Assembly: GCF_010015585.1 (NCBI RefSeq)
Contig: NW_022985078.1
Coordinates: forward strand, 624,322-688,321
DNA from: Eremomyces bilateralis CBS 781.70
Taxonomy: Eukaryota > Ascomycota > Dothideomycetes > Eremomycetales > Eremomycetaceae
DNA length: 64,000 nt
Direction: 5' to 3'
In this document: piece by piece, positions 1-13,237 of the stretch
Layout: every line of letters begins with the position of its first letter
How positions within the stretch are numbered: position 1 is the first letter of the stretch
Program-made: the position numbers and the translations under genes
The notes under the pieces: generated by a model
Seen by the model: only the letters and a program-made list of their open reading frames with translations
The model's database searches: none
What the model was told of the DNA's origin: nothing

Positions 1-3000
1 GATGAAAGAGTGAGGAGCCGCAAAATGGCGTGTCGGAGCGATCCTCATTCTCTGAGATGATTCGATGATATTATTATCGTCGATTTAGCTGCCCTTGACC
101 ACGCTGGGTTGGTGGTTCACCTGTCCCATCTCCGCGGGAATTGCATCCATGGTCGGAAGAAGTCCCCGAGAAATGCGACGGGAACACCGACCGGCAAGTG
201 GCATGAAGCACTGTCGCTATGCCGTCCTGCGACAAGACAGATAGTGAAGATGCAAGACTGAAGATGCAAGGGCTAAAGTTTTCTGCTATTCGTATGAGGA
301 GGTTTAGGAGGTTCACAGAGAGACGTTCACTGGTTCGGAGCAATTTGAAAAGAAGAGCCTATGGGAGAAGACCGAGGAGGGACGGGAGCGGCGAAGGACG
401 CCACTCCAGGCAGCCGTGATGCCAAGAAGCCCCCAGTCGGACCGATGGCTGAGCTAGACCCGATCAAGGCAAGAGCAACGTTGAAGAATGTTGACAAAAC
501 CGCAACCCGAAACAAGCATGGAATGACATTGTGCCAAGATTATCAAGGTAAGTTGGAAAACTTGAAAGACTTTGAAAGTTGAGATTCAGGTTGCATGAAT
601 GGCGGACGTCAGGCATGAGTTACTAATTAGTTCATGAAATTCCTGAGCAAAATTGGAATGGTCTGTGCGCTGTGGTCTGTGACTTTGGCACTTTGCGAAT
701 CTGTGGACTCACTGAACTCAGGACTGTGAGGACTGAGGAGAGAGGTATGAGGACTGAGTGAAAGGGTGTGAGACTGTGACCCATGATCCCGGATGATTGC
801 CCCGGTTCCTGGGCCCTGTCCACATCCCAGGAACAGCAGGGACAGCCCGTTACAACTACTATTATTAGAATGAGCATGAGCCGCCCAACGATGATTGGTC
901 CCCCCAGCCCGCGATTGCCTCTCTAGCGCACCCCTCCAGACCCGCACAGCCCGAGTTCCCATGTCCCATCCACACCTCTACTGACCACATTCCGCTCCGA
1001 ACATTGAACAGTATGAGGTCGGAACTAATCCCCAAAACAGGCTTCAGTACAGGTGAGCGTCACCTTTATGATTCGTATTCCGGTCAGTCCGCGGAGTACG
1101 GAGTTCGGAATATTTACACCTGTCGAATTACTCCGTCTCTCCCTCGTCATCGCTTCTTCTTGTCTTCGCAGGTCTCTTATTATCGAAACTCTCGGTCCTT
1201 ATCCAGCATCATTTCATCCTTTCATCATTCCCCGGTGGCTGAGACCCCTATAACAGCGTCCGACATGCCATGCCCATGTGCACGGGCAATGGATCGACAT
1301 TCGCAGGGTGGTGACTTGTGGGTGGTGACTCATGGCTGCATCGTCCACAAGACTTGATGACTAATGAGAAGAGAGATCTACCTATCAATATCAATCAGTC
1401 AATCATTCAATCGGTCAATGGGAATCAGACTCTGGATTGTCGAACCGGACGTGAGCAGTGGTGCAATTTTTGTTTCTTTTGCCCCTCTTGCTCTGCGCTT
1501 GCAAATATGACCTGGTTCCTACCAATCGGCGCCATCTTAAATACTGTTGCATGAAGAACACTTGCAGTCGGCAGGAAATATATGTACCCACCCCGCTTTT
1601 CCGCAAAATAAAGCTACACTCGGTCTAGCTCCCGCTGCCAAATGTGGCGAGGCAGCTTTTAGAATTGCCAAACCCAATCTGCAGTCCTTGTGCGGTTCCG
1701 GGGTCCCGATCGACAGTTCTGAGCTCTAAATCTCAATTCTCAGGGTTCCCTTGGTCAAGGATAGGGCGTGGCATGGCTACCAAACAGGGGTAGCATCGGT
1801 CGTTTCGCACATTGGCCATTGCAGGTTCTTCTGTTCTTCTTTGGTCCAGCTCGAAGATCGGCGAAGATCGGTGATGATCGGTCCAGTCGAGACTTGAGAA
1901 GTCGAGATTCATGTCCGAGGTTACCGGTGGGTGCGGCTGGGCGACCGGAACACCAACTATACCTACCTACCTTTGACTTTGAAGCTCGCAAGAGGCCCAG
2001 ATGGGTCACCCTATTGTTGAGCGTATCTTTCCAATATCATGGTTAGACACAGAATACATAATTCTCTCTTGGATTGGCCTGCTGCTTCGTAGCTCCAGAT
2101 TCGAGAGTTGAGAGCAGTTGGAGACACCATGGAGTTGAGCCTGCGCCCTGCGGTATGAATAGGGTACTGTGGGGCGAGTGTGGGCTCTTGCGGTACTACT
2201 ACCGTAGACTGATGATGATCAAAGACATGGATAGCTCCAAAGGACCCGGAGCCAAGTCGAGGCTTGCCAGCTTAGTGTGTGATCACTGATCAGATGGCCC
2301 CCCAACACAGTTCTGCAATCCTGTGATCTGGGACACTAGCTGTAGATCCATGCTCGCCGTTCTTGACCGTTGAAAACTAGCAAAGCCAAAAAGTGTGTGG
2401 AAACTTGAGTTGGCGACTAGGAGAGTCGGTCAGTTGGAATCCTACGAATGATCTGATCAACGTTCGAGTAGGGTACATAATAGAAAAGTTAGTGCCTACC
2501 GGCACGTACCCTAAGTACATGATACATTCGTCCGACAGGGCATGTTCTCTGGGTACTGGGTAGTACGGTAAGTACCGTCCCCCTTGCTGGAACGGAAACT
2601 TGGGAGGATGCCCACCTTGCGCTAGGACCGTGGTCTGCCACCCGCGATTCGGAGAGGAAATGATCGGATTTCGCCTTTCGGGTACCAGTATCCCCAGCAA
2701 AGAATCGAGATAGGCACCCACTAGCCTGTGGTCTAGGAATATTCCGTGACGCTTGGGATGCAAGTGACAGGATCATGATGGCTGCTTGTTCTTGAGGACA
2801 AGTTCTTCACACTCCTGTTTCAAACCTTTGGAGCCAATTGCCCAAGTACCTACCAGCAACGAAAATTGGGATAAACTTCCACATGACAGAGCCGAGAACC
2901 CCGAAGGATCGCACCCGGAAACGATATTGTCTACTATTGAAGACTCCTGAGACCTGGCTGCATATTGGCGATGTCCAAGGTCCGCGGGATGCCAATTGAT

Positions 3001-5265
3001 ACCCAACCTCTTCATGCGCCAATGTCACAGGCTGTTGACAGTCGACGAACAGGAGCTCTCGGAGACAATGAAAAGAACCATGTCCAGCATATGTACATTT
3101 TCTGGCTCCCCAAACATGCCTGCGAGACATGCCTTGCTCTGATGTAGCTCCAAATGCATGCGGTTATCGCACAGCCAAAACATGGCCACGCCACCACGGG
3201 GAAAGGTCGGGTAAGATAAATTCCCAGTGCCACTGATGAAGAGCTATTCCGTAGGTCTATTCGAATTCGACATCATGCCTCATCCCTTGGTGTCCGTGTT
3301 GGTAGTGCAGTTTCACTGGCACCTGAACTCAATGAGACCTCGGAAGAACTGAGTCTGTTAGAGCAGCAGAGTGGGTCATTATTCAGTTTGAGTATATGGC
3401 TGGTGCAACTACTCCGTAAGTGCTGATACATTGCCGAATCCCGGTTGCAGATATTAAGGGCGAGGTGGAGACACTTCAATGTTCCAACAGCTTCTTCCCA
3501 ATGTTTGATATACGATAATATCGTATTGATTGTTGACAACTAACATGTTCGAACAGGTCCTTGACTGATATCCTATCCTAAATTCATCTCATAAATCCAT
3601 CCGGCCCATGTCTACGAATATTCCAATTATAGCCTGTTCCCGTCCATCAAACGGCGGAGCCGCAAGGCAGACTCGATTTTGTAACAGAGTCAATCATCCC
3701 TGGTCGTAGCACGATAACATGAAACAATATGAATTGCTACTGGGTTATATTCAGGTCCGAAAATATCGGATGCCGTGAAGCTGAAACCGACATCAATCTT
3801 AATGCTCGCCCCCAATATCCATGCTCTGCTGTGAAACCAACTGTCCTACTATCAGTCTGAAAGTGGTTCAACATGTCACTACGACTCTATACATCCCCTT
3901 TAAAATGAACAGCTGATAATCGAGAGTATTATTTTTGGTGACGTTGACGTGGAATTAGTGAAGTTGTAAATCCCAACCTCATTCCCGTCGAAGTATCACC
4001 GCCCTGCAAGTCGCATACCGAGTATGCCAAACCTACTAAATGACCGAGAACACACAATCCAACCTGGGTTTGGGACTGTGCCACAGCTGGTTCCTGAATG
4101 TTGATGAAATGTGTTATCAATTGTGAGTTGAATACACTGGCATCCATAACATGGCAGAGAGTCTCGAAGATATTGGATATCAATGTATTAGTCATGCCAG
4201 AAGTATGGATTTAACACTACGGTTCCTTCATACCTAAGTTGGGTATGCATTATGATCATATTCTCGGATTACCTACAGCCGCGTACAGTTCACTTCATGC
4301 TCGAGAAGAAGCTGAGACACGAACTGCAACAGTTTCTTATTGAACTATCCTAGCCCCGATGCTCTGAAGAGTATATGTCCCCGAAGACTGAATACAGAAG
4401 CCCATCAAGACCAGTCCATCCTCTTCCTGCTAGTCGCATAATAAACAACCTTGTTCTCGCCCTCCACTCGGAAGCGGCGGGATCTACGCCCGCACTAAGT
4501 GGATATCAATATGCTACAAGTCGCATGATCCAGGGGAGCGAGTACAACTAATGGGAGAGACACGACGATACCGATCATGAGAAATCCGCCAAGGCGGGCT
4601 CTAGTGCTGCTAAATCGACTACATGAATATAACCAAATCGATGGCCGATCCGTGGAGATATCCAAATAGGAGTGGATCTATTTCGTGTTACGGCGAACGG
4701 AAATGAACGGTCGATGCGTGGAGGCCACTGGGATAGGATTTACCTGCCTACATAGTAAGTTGCAAAGCACGCTAGCATTAAGCCAGCTATGTTGGTAAAA
4801 CACGACGCAGTTCAAATGAAGTGGAGTGCGGACTGCTGAGTATCCTTTATCACGACGACACGACCTAGTGGCTCGGCTAACGGTCCTCGTCAACCCCTGG
4901 TCAAACACATAAGTTAGGACGTATGCCTCCAAAGCACAAGTGAATCGATCACCGAGCCGATATGCAGAACGAAATTGAGGATACTTTGCTTATTTTACTC
5001 TTTTTAGCAGAGGATGGATTACGGCTTCTAGTATCCTATTGCCAATTGTCTCCAGTCATACATACAATGTTACCTTGCGACAGGATTACCACCGCTCTCA
5101 TCCAAATCGGCGATGGTTCATTTCCTCATGATAGTCATCCAGTCATTTGTCCACTTGTGTTGACATAAGCGTTAGCTTCAGTCACCAGCCTCCGGCAGAT
5201 GACCGACTGTATTCATTTATCCGCCATGCCCCTCCTTGATGATCGCGGATCTGATGCTGATCTAT
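1..5265. other. gene-poor stretch, no supported gene
   Basis: No reading frame here looks like a real protein: the longest open frames are about 130 codons, have odd composition and no recognisable motif. The first 3 kb is of ordinary base composition. From about 3.2 kb to 5.2 kb the sequence becomes visibly AT-richer and frames are shorter, which could be a long intergenic region or a decayed repeat. Around 708-765 there are imperfect repeats of a GAGGACTG-like unit. A donor-like GTAAGT at about 547 follows a 70-codon open frame starting at 361, but I could find no partner exon. Confidence 0.5.
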
Positions 5266-8224
5266 TCACAATTGATATGTATCCCGGATCTTTTGGGCTT
5301 GTTCGGGTGGAAGGTGGCTTAGGAAAGAATGGAAGTTGGGAATAAGCTGTTTGTACCCCGAAAGCACCTGGAATCCCATGTCAGTCAAATGTTTTCCAAC
5401 CGTCATCTTCAATCTTACCTCGTGGAACTGTTTGATCAAATCACCCATGTCCTTGTTTGGGGTCTGTGGTTGCGGCAAGGATGCGATTTCAAGGAAGAAG
5501 TCGAGCAGGATTGCTTCCATGGCTTGGGGATTCCGAAGCACAATTTTACTGAACCCAACCATAGCATGCTTTTTCTCGTCCATCCAACCAACATTGCGGA
5601 TCGTCCGAACGAATGGGGCAGCGAATCCAGCCAGGTGTACGGCTAACTTGTCCGAGTACGAGATTCCCATCCTCCCCAAGGCAAGGGCAGCGTTTTCGTT
5701 GAGCGATTCTGGGACGGTAGTGCTTAACAGGATCATGGCGAGTTTCTGAAACAGACCATCTACGTATGGTTCCAGTCCACTGTCAGCGCGCATGGCTATC
5801 TCACCGGCCGACCAACAGGCATTGTTGATGACCGCAAACGCAGTATCATCGGCATCTTGGTTGAGATTACTCACATCAAGCTGGTTGATGAGAATATCGA
5901 AAAGAGCCGGTAAGTAGGGTTTCATCTGGGGAAACACGCAAATCGCACAATCTCCAAGGAGAGCGTAGGCCGATTGCTTCTCGTCATCGTTCGGATCCTT
6001 CATGCAAAATGCTAACAACTCGAAGAGGTTCGGACTCGATGTTTCAACGAGCTGAGCACTTTTGGCCGGATCCATGGCCTGAATGATGGCGCTGAGAAGG
6101 TCCAGGCTCGTGATGATGAAATCCTTCTCGCTCTCATACGGACCGAGAACCTCTTGAACGCCCCAAAGCATCTGCAAGTTCTCATGGATCATGACGATAC
6201 ACCGGGCGAAGATGGGCTGGGCGTACGGCGTAAAGTAGGACCCAAGGGCGGTCGCGATAAAGGACAAACATTCTTGCAGAGGGAGAATTTCGCGCGACTG
6301 GTTGGGAAGTTTCGACCATCTCTGGATCAGCGCTGGCATCAGCATGTTGACAAGCTCCGGGGTCGCCAGATGCGACGTCAAGTGCTCGGCCAAGGTTTGA
6401 ACGCAGTCGTATAGGATGAACATGTTCCGATCTTGGTACCGGGCGAAACATTCGACAAACTGACGGACAATGACGGAGCAATACGGCACCAATGCATCCT
6501 TCGCTCGCTCCTCCAAGGTAGCGAACGCGGAAGCCGCAGCCTCCTGCACTCGTTTGTTCCCGTCGAGCATCCGCTTGAGAATGCCATCCATGATGGGTTC
6601 GAAGTACTGTTGCTTTCCGATATCGTTCAGGTGCGAGGCCCATACCGAATAGCGACCCAACGCCCAGCAGGTGATGGTTCGGACCACGGCTTCCTGGTCC
6701 GTTAGGAGGGTGACCAGGTAGGCCGTCAGCTCCGGTAAATGAGGTTGGACATCATCCATACAGCCGACACCGATCGCTCCAAGCGCGAGAACGGCGGCTT
6801 CTCGCCGTGGCCAATCTTGGTGACTCAGGTTGTCTTTAAGGTAAGGCAATGTATATGCAAAAACTGGTTCATGGAAATGGGTCGCCAGCACATCGAGAGC
6901 CGCTGCGGAACATTTGCGCAAGTTCCAATGGTCCTCCGGTCCTAATCCATAGTCGTCGTCCTCGTCCGTCTCTTCAATCTCCCCTTCGCTAAGATCATCG
7001 TCGTCTTGGATCGCTTGCTGGTTCGAGCCGTTGGCGTTCTTGGGAAGTTCTTCACCGTTTGCGCCGATTGCGCGTGATGCTTTCGGCTTCGCGAACACGG
7101 GTTTAATATCTTCCTCACGGTCTTCCTGCGCGGCATCCTCCTCTTGCTCGGCTTCAAGCCTCAGTTGATCTTCTTCATCGTAAACCATGCTTTGAAGTAG
7201 CACGGGAACAATCTTCTCCAGGTAGGGTGCCAAGGTCGCACGCAAATCATCGGCTTCACCGATTGTGAGCCAGAATTCCGCCGCATCCAGAGCGAGATCC
7301 GGATCGTCCACATTTTGCTGTTGCAGCAGGATGTAGTCCACCAAGTCCTTCATATGCGGTACGATCCGATCGGGGCTGATCTCGGCGATCTGGATAAACG
7401 TTCGGCACACGTACTTCCGCACCGAATCGTGTGAATCGGACGCAATGGCGAACAAGTTCTGCATCAACAGGTCGAGATTCACCATGACGATATCGGATTT
7501 ATCCGGAAGGAATACGTTTAGAGCCGCGAGGGCCAAAGCGCGGACTTTTGCGACGGGGTGTCCCACTGAGTTGAGCAGCTTGGGTATGATGAATAGCAGC
7601 GGTCGTTCGCCCGAGTACTCCTTCTCCAGAGCGCGTTTATTGTCTTCGCAGATCTTCAATAGCGCACTCATGGCTCCCTCCTGCGTATGGGCAGCGACGG
7701 ACCCATCCTTCGTATCAACCAACACGATCAGCTGTGACAGAACTTTCGGCCAGCCCAGAATGCCGCCTTGTTTTAACATCTCGGTGATGACACTCCCAGC
7801 ATAGTTTCGTATCTGAGGAAGCTTGTCTTGAAGCCCCAGCAAGATGACGGACTGGATATATGCCTTGCTGGTGTCCGGTATTGATTTGTAGTCCTGTCGA
7901 ACTTCGTTTTTAAGCATGAGGGCGGCGGCACTTCTGGCCAAGGTATACTGGTCCTGGCTCAATTGCACGGCCGGGGGTGCTTGCTCGTTATATACAAGGT
8001 ATGCGAGATAGTTGGTCATGTCAGGGGACTTTTTGGCGTTCATGAGCATCTGGTATTCGCATCAGCACAATGCATCCTCAATGGCCCGTCGACGGCTTGC
8101 TCCCATTCCATCGATCACGTACCAATTCGGCGTTTCTTTGCGCATTTGAATCATGCCCACTCAACGAGTCCTTCAGGTAAAGCGCTAGTTGCGCCAGGGG
8201 CACTTCTCCAGGTTGCCAATCCAT
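5266..8224 (-). CDS. KAP104: transportin / karyopherin beta-2 (Kap104)
   Basis: Nuclear import receptor of the importin-beta superfamily that carries PY-NLS cargoes such as mRNA-binding proteins through the nuclear pore and releases them on RanGTP. Two exons: 8224-8123 and 8049-5266, with intron 8050-8122 (GTACGT...CAG), giving 961 aa, close to the family length. The short first exon starts MDWQPGE, which parallels the MVWQP start of animal transportin-1. HEAT-repeat helices run throughout. Around residues 330-410 lies a very acidic loop (DDDLSEGEIEETDEDDDY), the expected place of the family's acidic insert, followed by the highly conserved stretch WNLRKCSAAALDVLA. A Kap123-type importin was considered, but the length, start and this block favour transportin. 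The divergent neighbour is the SSH4-like gene, 2.1 kb away. Confidence 0.93.
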
Positions 8225-10351
8225 GGTGAATTATGTGTTCCTGACCGGACGCTGGTGAAACTGTTGAACGGGGTGCGATGGGTGCACCGCAATCGTTTGG
8301 CGGAGGAATAGGTACGAGTCGGAACTCGGGAGGGGCGCACAGCCGTCTTCGGTCGATGAAGATGCGCTAATACAGGCGAATTGAAACTGCGAATAGTATT
8401 AGATCAGGGATAAAAATTCGTCCGAAGCTACTCGAACGCAAAGGGAATCTCCAATGTGTGTTGAAGAGCGTAAACTATTACCTGGTCGAGTGGAGAGGAC
8501 TACCTCAACAACAGCGTGAAGCAGCCATGGCTATGAGGTCGGGTGATGGAGGTAACTCTGCTGGTCTAGAGAGTCCTAGGCGAGAAGGTCGGCAACAGCC
8601 ACAGCTGGGAATTGATTCGGGCAGCAACGATGAGGCGAGTATATGTAGCACCGCAAGCAGGAAGGCGAGGTGGTGTTAAGTGTGGTAAGGCCTGACGGAA
8701 AAAAGGACAGGCCAGCTATGACGAAGTTGGTGTGCACTGGGTGTGTGGGCGTGGATAAGTAGGACAGCAGGAGTATGCGGTCCTTGCAATGCTTCGGAAG
8801 AGGAGAATGGAGAAGAATCCAATGAGGTTCAACAAAGGAAGAGACAGACCAGAGGAGTGATGGTGGATGGAGGAGATAGGGTGAGTGGAGGGCAGAGTGG
8901 AGGGGGCGGATGGTGGGAAGTGGTAAGTCAAATTGCACTGCAAACTTGTAATTCCAGCAATTCCAGCGGGTTGGCTACTAGAGGGGATTGGATATCCTAG
9001 CGGTGGGGCAGATGTTCACACAGGTGACTTGTTATTATTATTATTGTTGATACTTTCACTCATTTTATGCCTAGCTCATGTCGTGTTAACTTGAGCTCCA
9101 GGTGTGAATTTCTGTCTTAAGAGTGTCTGGAGTTCTAGACTCCATGGTTACGAGAATAATCCTCGGTTCGAAAAGTACAAGCAAGATGCAACCAATTCAT
9201 GAGACAACCATATCGTTGATCGGTTTCCCCTTAGATCGGAGACACAGCTCTGACAATGGAATTCTTTTCCTGTTTTTCTCGAGGTCCCCCATATAGGCCG
9301 ACGGTGCAATTTAGGGTAGCGGATGTGTGTGCAACACACCAGGCAAGAGGTATGGCAAGCGATTATTATTACGGCTGAAAGCTTGAACCTGTGGAGTTTG
9401 ATAGCCGTTGCTCGTTGGTGAAACCGACTTGGACCCTACTGTGTCTAAGTTCTCGTGGCCAGTGTCCAGGAGATGTTAATAGCCATGGTCCATAATTGTG
9501 CGTCAGACGCCAGGAGACAGGCGACACGCTAGTCTTTTCATGATAGGGAGTGGCAGAGAGATGATGACCTAGATCTAATCATCAGGATATGGGGAGAATC
9601 AATCTGCCCTGTTGATGGAGAGCGTGAGCAGGACTGAGAGACAAGGAGGATCAGGCGGGGGATCAGGTGATCACGTGAAGACTCTCAGCCTGTCAGCCAC
9701 CAATCCTCCAAGGCACGTGCTCTCAGCCACAACTCCACAAGACACGAGACACCTTCCCAGTTCCCACATGCACATGCACCCTCCGAAACCTCGCCTCCAC
9801 AGTCAGGCATCAAGGCAGTAAAACTGTCAGGCCATCAGGCAGTCAGGCAACTCGGTATCTCCTCGCTGGTTGCAGTTGGGTGCTGGTCGCTCCTTCCACT
9901 CCGTCTCGCCCTCATCATTCTATCAGATCACCCTCTTGCCGCTTCTCTCACGTCTCCCACCACTGAATCCAACGCAATAATACTACTACTGTCCACTTCC
10001 CTACTCTAATTATCTGATTACCTACCTGTACTGACCTTACATTCTCCTTTATTCTGCTTTCCCCTGTTCTTGACTGCTCTGGGAATCCTCCTCTCTAACG
10101 CCGACCCGTCCCTCTCCCCAGATCCCAATCCCGCCTATCCGCCTCCTCCGGCATCCCATCGCTCACCCATCAACGTCATCACCACCAATCCTCACCTCCG
10201 CCACTCTACCCACTCTCTTCCACCTTGCAGCGCTGCTCGTGGCTTCTCTGCTGCTACCCGTCCCTTCGAACCTCCGTCACCACCGAAATCCCCTTATGCC
10301 GCCCTTATCTCGCTGCTCATCCACACCTGCACGGACAGAAACCTCTCCCGC
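8225..10351. promoter_or_regulatory. divergent intergenic region KAP104 / SSH4-like
   Basis: This 2.1 kb separates two divergent starts. It holds a short ATT microsatellite near 9031-9046, two CACGTG boxes (9672-9677 within TCACGTGA, and 9714-9719), imperfect repeats of a CAGGCA unit around 9800-9850, and a pyrimidine-rich leader from about 9890 up to the SSH4-like start. The frame upstream of that start is open for 94 codons but lacks an ATG. I saw no credible gene; the 70-120 codon frames at 8.5-9 kb have biased composition and no motif. Confidence 0.5.
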
Positions 10352-11942
10352 ATGACGGGGGCGCCGGCCACCACGCATCCGCTCTGGGAACTTTCGCGAG
10401 AAGACCATCCTCCAAGCATGGGGACCCTCCGCGCCGTAGTGGCGCCCCCAGGCGCCGGATCCACAGGCAAAGGCATCATAATCGGCTTGCTTGCCGCCTT
10501 TGGTTCCGCCGCCTTTGTCGCCCTGGTGTTGATGCTCGTCTATTTCTTCCGATACACCCAGAATGGCCGCATATTCTTGGACCGAATCGGCCGACCGGGT
10601 GAATACGATGACGAGCAGCAGTTTGCGCGCGATGAGGCCGAGGCGCTGGAGACTATGGAGGAGCTACAACGATCGGAGTATCTACGAGCCAAAGGTAGGC
10701 TGCAGTTCGAAGTCCTGGTGACACCGCGCTAACATGGCGTGGCAGCATTTATTCAAGCCAACCCCCCCGAATCATCGCAGACGGATATTTCCTTGACACA
10801 GTATCTGGCAATACAGGAGAAGGGTGTGTCGGCGTGGGAGTTCGAACCCGAGCTGGAGATTGCCAATTGCTTTGTCGAACAGCGTACGGAGGTGGAGTTC
10901 TTTGATTCCGAGTGCAGCGTCCAGAGCAATCTTCCCATCCCAAAACAAAACGAAGTGTATTATTGGGAAGCCAAAATCTACGAGAAACCCGAGACTTCTT
11001 TGATCAGCATCGGCTTAACCACAAAGCCGTATCCATTGTTTCGATTACCTGGTATGTACCTCCGCTGCATTTGCAGGCGTATGATTAACTTGCCCAGGCT
11101 TTCACAAACACTCCCTCGCCTATTTATCGACTGGAGTCCGCCGCCATAACCAACCTTTCACCCCGACTCCATATGGTCCCCCTTATATACAAGGCGATGT
11201 TATAGGTGTTGGATATCGGCCTCGTACGGGTACCATCTTCTTTACCCGTAATGGGAAGAAGCTGGATGACGTTGCGCATGGATTAAAGTCCCACAATTTC
11301 TTCCCCACCATCGGTGCCAACGGTCCCTGTCAGGTTCATGTCAATTTCGGTCAATTGGGCTATGTGTTCATCGAAGCAAACGTGAAAAAATGGGGGTTTG
11401 CACCGGTTGCCGGCTCACTCGCTCCACCACCCCCATATGGCAGTGAGCAAGGCAGCATCCTGTTGCAAGAAGGTGGCCGTGACGCTCTCACCCCGCACGG
11501 AGGGGGATATCTGGTCCATGGTGCGTACCATGGAGGACACGGAAGGACCGCCTCGCAGCAAATTCGAGTTTCTTCGCGGCTACCCACTAGCCCTGGGCCA
11601 CAACGTTCCCCGACGGACATTTCTCTTGGAACCTTGTCCCTGGTGGATAGCCACGAGGAGCAAGATGCTGGTGAAGGTACCTCCAGCAGCGCGGTGGCAG
11701 CGATATCCAACCTTACACCGCACGCTGGGCTCGGCGTGGCCGATCTCCCCCCTCCGCCCGATTACGAAAGCCCGGAAGGAAGCCTGGATATTGACCGTCG
11801 GGGGGAGTATGAGGACCGGCGTCCCCTTCTACAAGACGGTCGGCCCGACCCGCCAATCCCCTCATATTCGGAAGTGGTTGGTGCAGAGAACGTAACCCGA
11901 GGGCGGAGCGATACCGTGGAGACGGTGAGGTCCGTTCGATGA
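10352..11942 (+). CDS. SSH4: SSH4/EAR1-like SPRY-domain endosomal adaptor
   Basis: Single-pass membrane protein that in yeast recruits the Rsp5 ubiquitin ligase to endosomal cargo for sorting into multivesicular bodies. Three exons: 10352-10694, 10746-11051 and 11098-11942 (introns 51 and 46 bp), 497 aa. The first in-frame ATG is at 10352. A transmembrane helix lies at about residues 41-66, followed by an acidic helix and a SPRY domain spanning the second and third exons (motifs YYWEAKIYEKP, GVGYRPRTGTIFFTRNG). The C-terminal tail is disordered and has two PPxY motifs, PPPY at about 327-330 and PPDY at about 436-439, which are the ligands of Rsp5/Nedd4 WW domains. Topology and motifs together make the assignment strong; the choice between SSH4 and EAR1 paralogues is not meaningful here. 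Confidence 0.9.
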
Positions 11943-12476
11943 TGATTGTTCGCTGCTTGAGACGAGATGCATGAAAGTGATACCATTTTTCGATTTACGA
12001 GGATCCTTCGTTTAGTGCGCTGCTGGGTTTGGGACGATGGTATTATGGTATTTGGGGTCTTATTTTACGGACCGATGGGGGAGCTTGGAGTTGTTTCAAA
12101 GGACGGGGCATGGCAAGGTTGGTTACCACTTGGTCGCAGGTCTATCTATGTTCGGCCTTTTTGCGTCCATATCATCGGTTCGGGAACTTGTGTATAAAAG
12201 CGCCGAGCTTTTTCTCCTTTCTCGGCGTTCATCCAGTACGTGGCGGCTACGATGCAACAGGAGACCTCAAATCCTCCACACTTATATAGGTGGGGGTTAT
12301 TCTGTGCTTGAGTCGCGCTTTAGCGTGTGATCTTTGGCAAATTGAGCGGCAATCGTGCTTCGGACTAGATAATCGAGAGAATTGCGCTGCCTGTTGGCCC
12401 TATCACGGTGGCATAGAGCTTCTCTTTATATCGAATTACAATCAGACTATCACCAAGACCTACTCCTGAAAGAATC
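11943..12476. other. convergent 3' region between SSH4-like and GNAT genes
   Basis: Two genes end towards each other across 534 bp. Open frames inside are short and unconvincing. It most likely contains both 3' untranslated regions. Confidence 0.5.
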
Positions 12477-13237
12477 CTATTCATTCTCGTGACTGGTCTT
12501 GGCCATCGATCTCACCATCAACACTCCCAAGAGTTCTGGTGATTCGGCGATCAAGCACGTTTTCACGACCTCAAATCCGCTCTTTTCGTACAAAGGACGC
12601 CCCGCCACGCTTGCATTGAGCGTTACTGGGACCCTCTCCTCATCCGCAAATTGTAGGCCATGCTCTAACAGTTGGCTCCCTATTCCGCGACGATGAAATG
12701 CCGGGTGCACCGCGAGGGCACTTAGATGCCATCGGGACGGGAGGGTAGCAAGTATCGGGTCGAATTCATCGTGCGCGACTTGGAAGAAATGCGCAAGCCG
12801 CTCCTTGTTCGTGTGCGAAAAGACGACGTATTTCTCATATGTGCCTTCCATCCACAACAGCAGTCGATTCAGCCCTTCGTCTCCATCAGCGTCATTGCCC
12901 GGAAGTTTGGCCGAGATGGTATACTCTTTGATAGCGTGTCATGCTGCCACCTCCTTGCAAGCTCATCATTCCCTTCTCGCTGCCACATTGTCATCCCAGC
13001 GATGCGCTTCCCATCTACGGCACATCCGTCTTCAGAATCAATTTCAAGCACGAATCCGTGACAGCCCACTTCTTCCATGCGATTCCTAGTGCGAGCCAAT
13101 CTCACTCGTCGCAGCTCTTCGGGATGTTTTTCTAACTCGGGGTCGAACCAGGTGAATAATTCGTCGTGTAGAAACGCCGCGACCTGAAGGTCGGCGACTT
13201 CGGAAATATCTTTCGGTTCGAGAGGGCGGATGCGCAT
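12477..13237 (-). CDS. GNAT-family N-acetyltransferase
   Basis: Acetyl-CoA dependent N-acetyltransferase of unknown substrate. Two exons, 13237-12925 and 12880-12477, joined across a 44 bp intron (GTATAC...GGAG) give 238 aa; without the splice the first exon runs into a stop a few codons later and the acetyl-CoA site is lost. The start MRIRPLEPKDISEVADL is the usual beta1-alpha1 opening of the fold. The acetyl-CoA binding motif A is seen in the second exon as LAVHPAFHRRGIGSQLLEHG, followed by the LYEKSGFEVV motif B. The intron is inferred from reading phase and family continuity. Small fungal GNATs of this kind are numerous, so the function stays open. Confidence 0.82.

Noticed and set aside
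6154-6705. Plus-strand open frames of 60-90 codons inside KAP104
   Set aside because: They lie opposite a conserved HEAT-repeat coding exon and have no family likeness; they reflect codon bias of the real strand.
10070-10351. N-terminal extension of the SSH4-like protein
   Set aside because: The frame is open but has no ATG and is Pro/Ser/His-rich leader-like; the first ATG gives the expected short N-terminus before the membrane helix.
12881-12924. Treating the GNAT region as two separate genes
   Set aside because: A 44 bp GT-AG intron joins both parts in phase and restores the full acetyltransferase fold.
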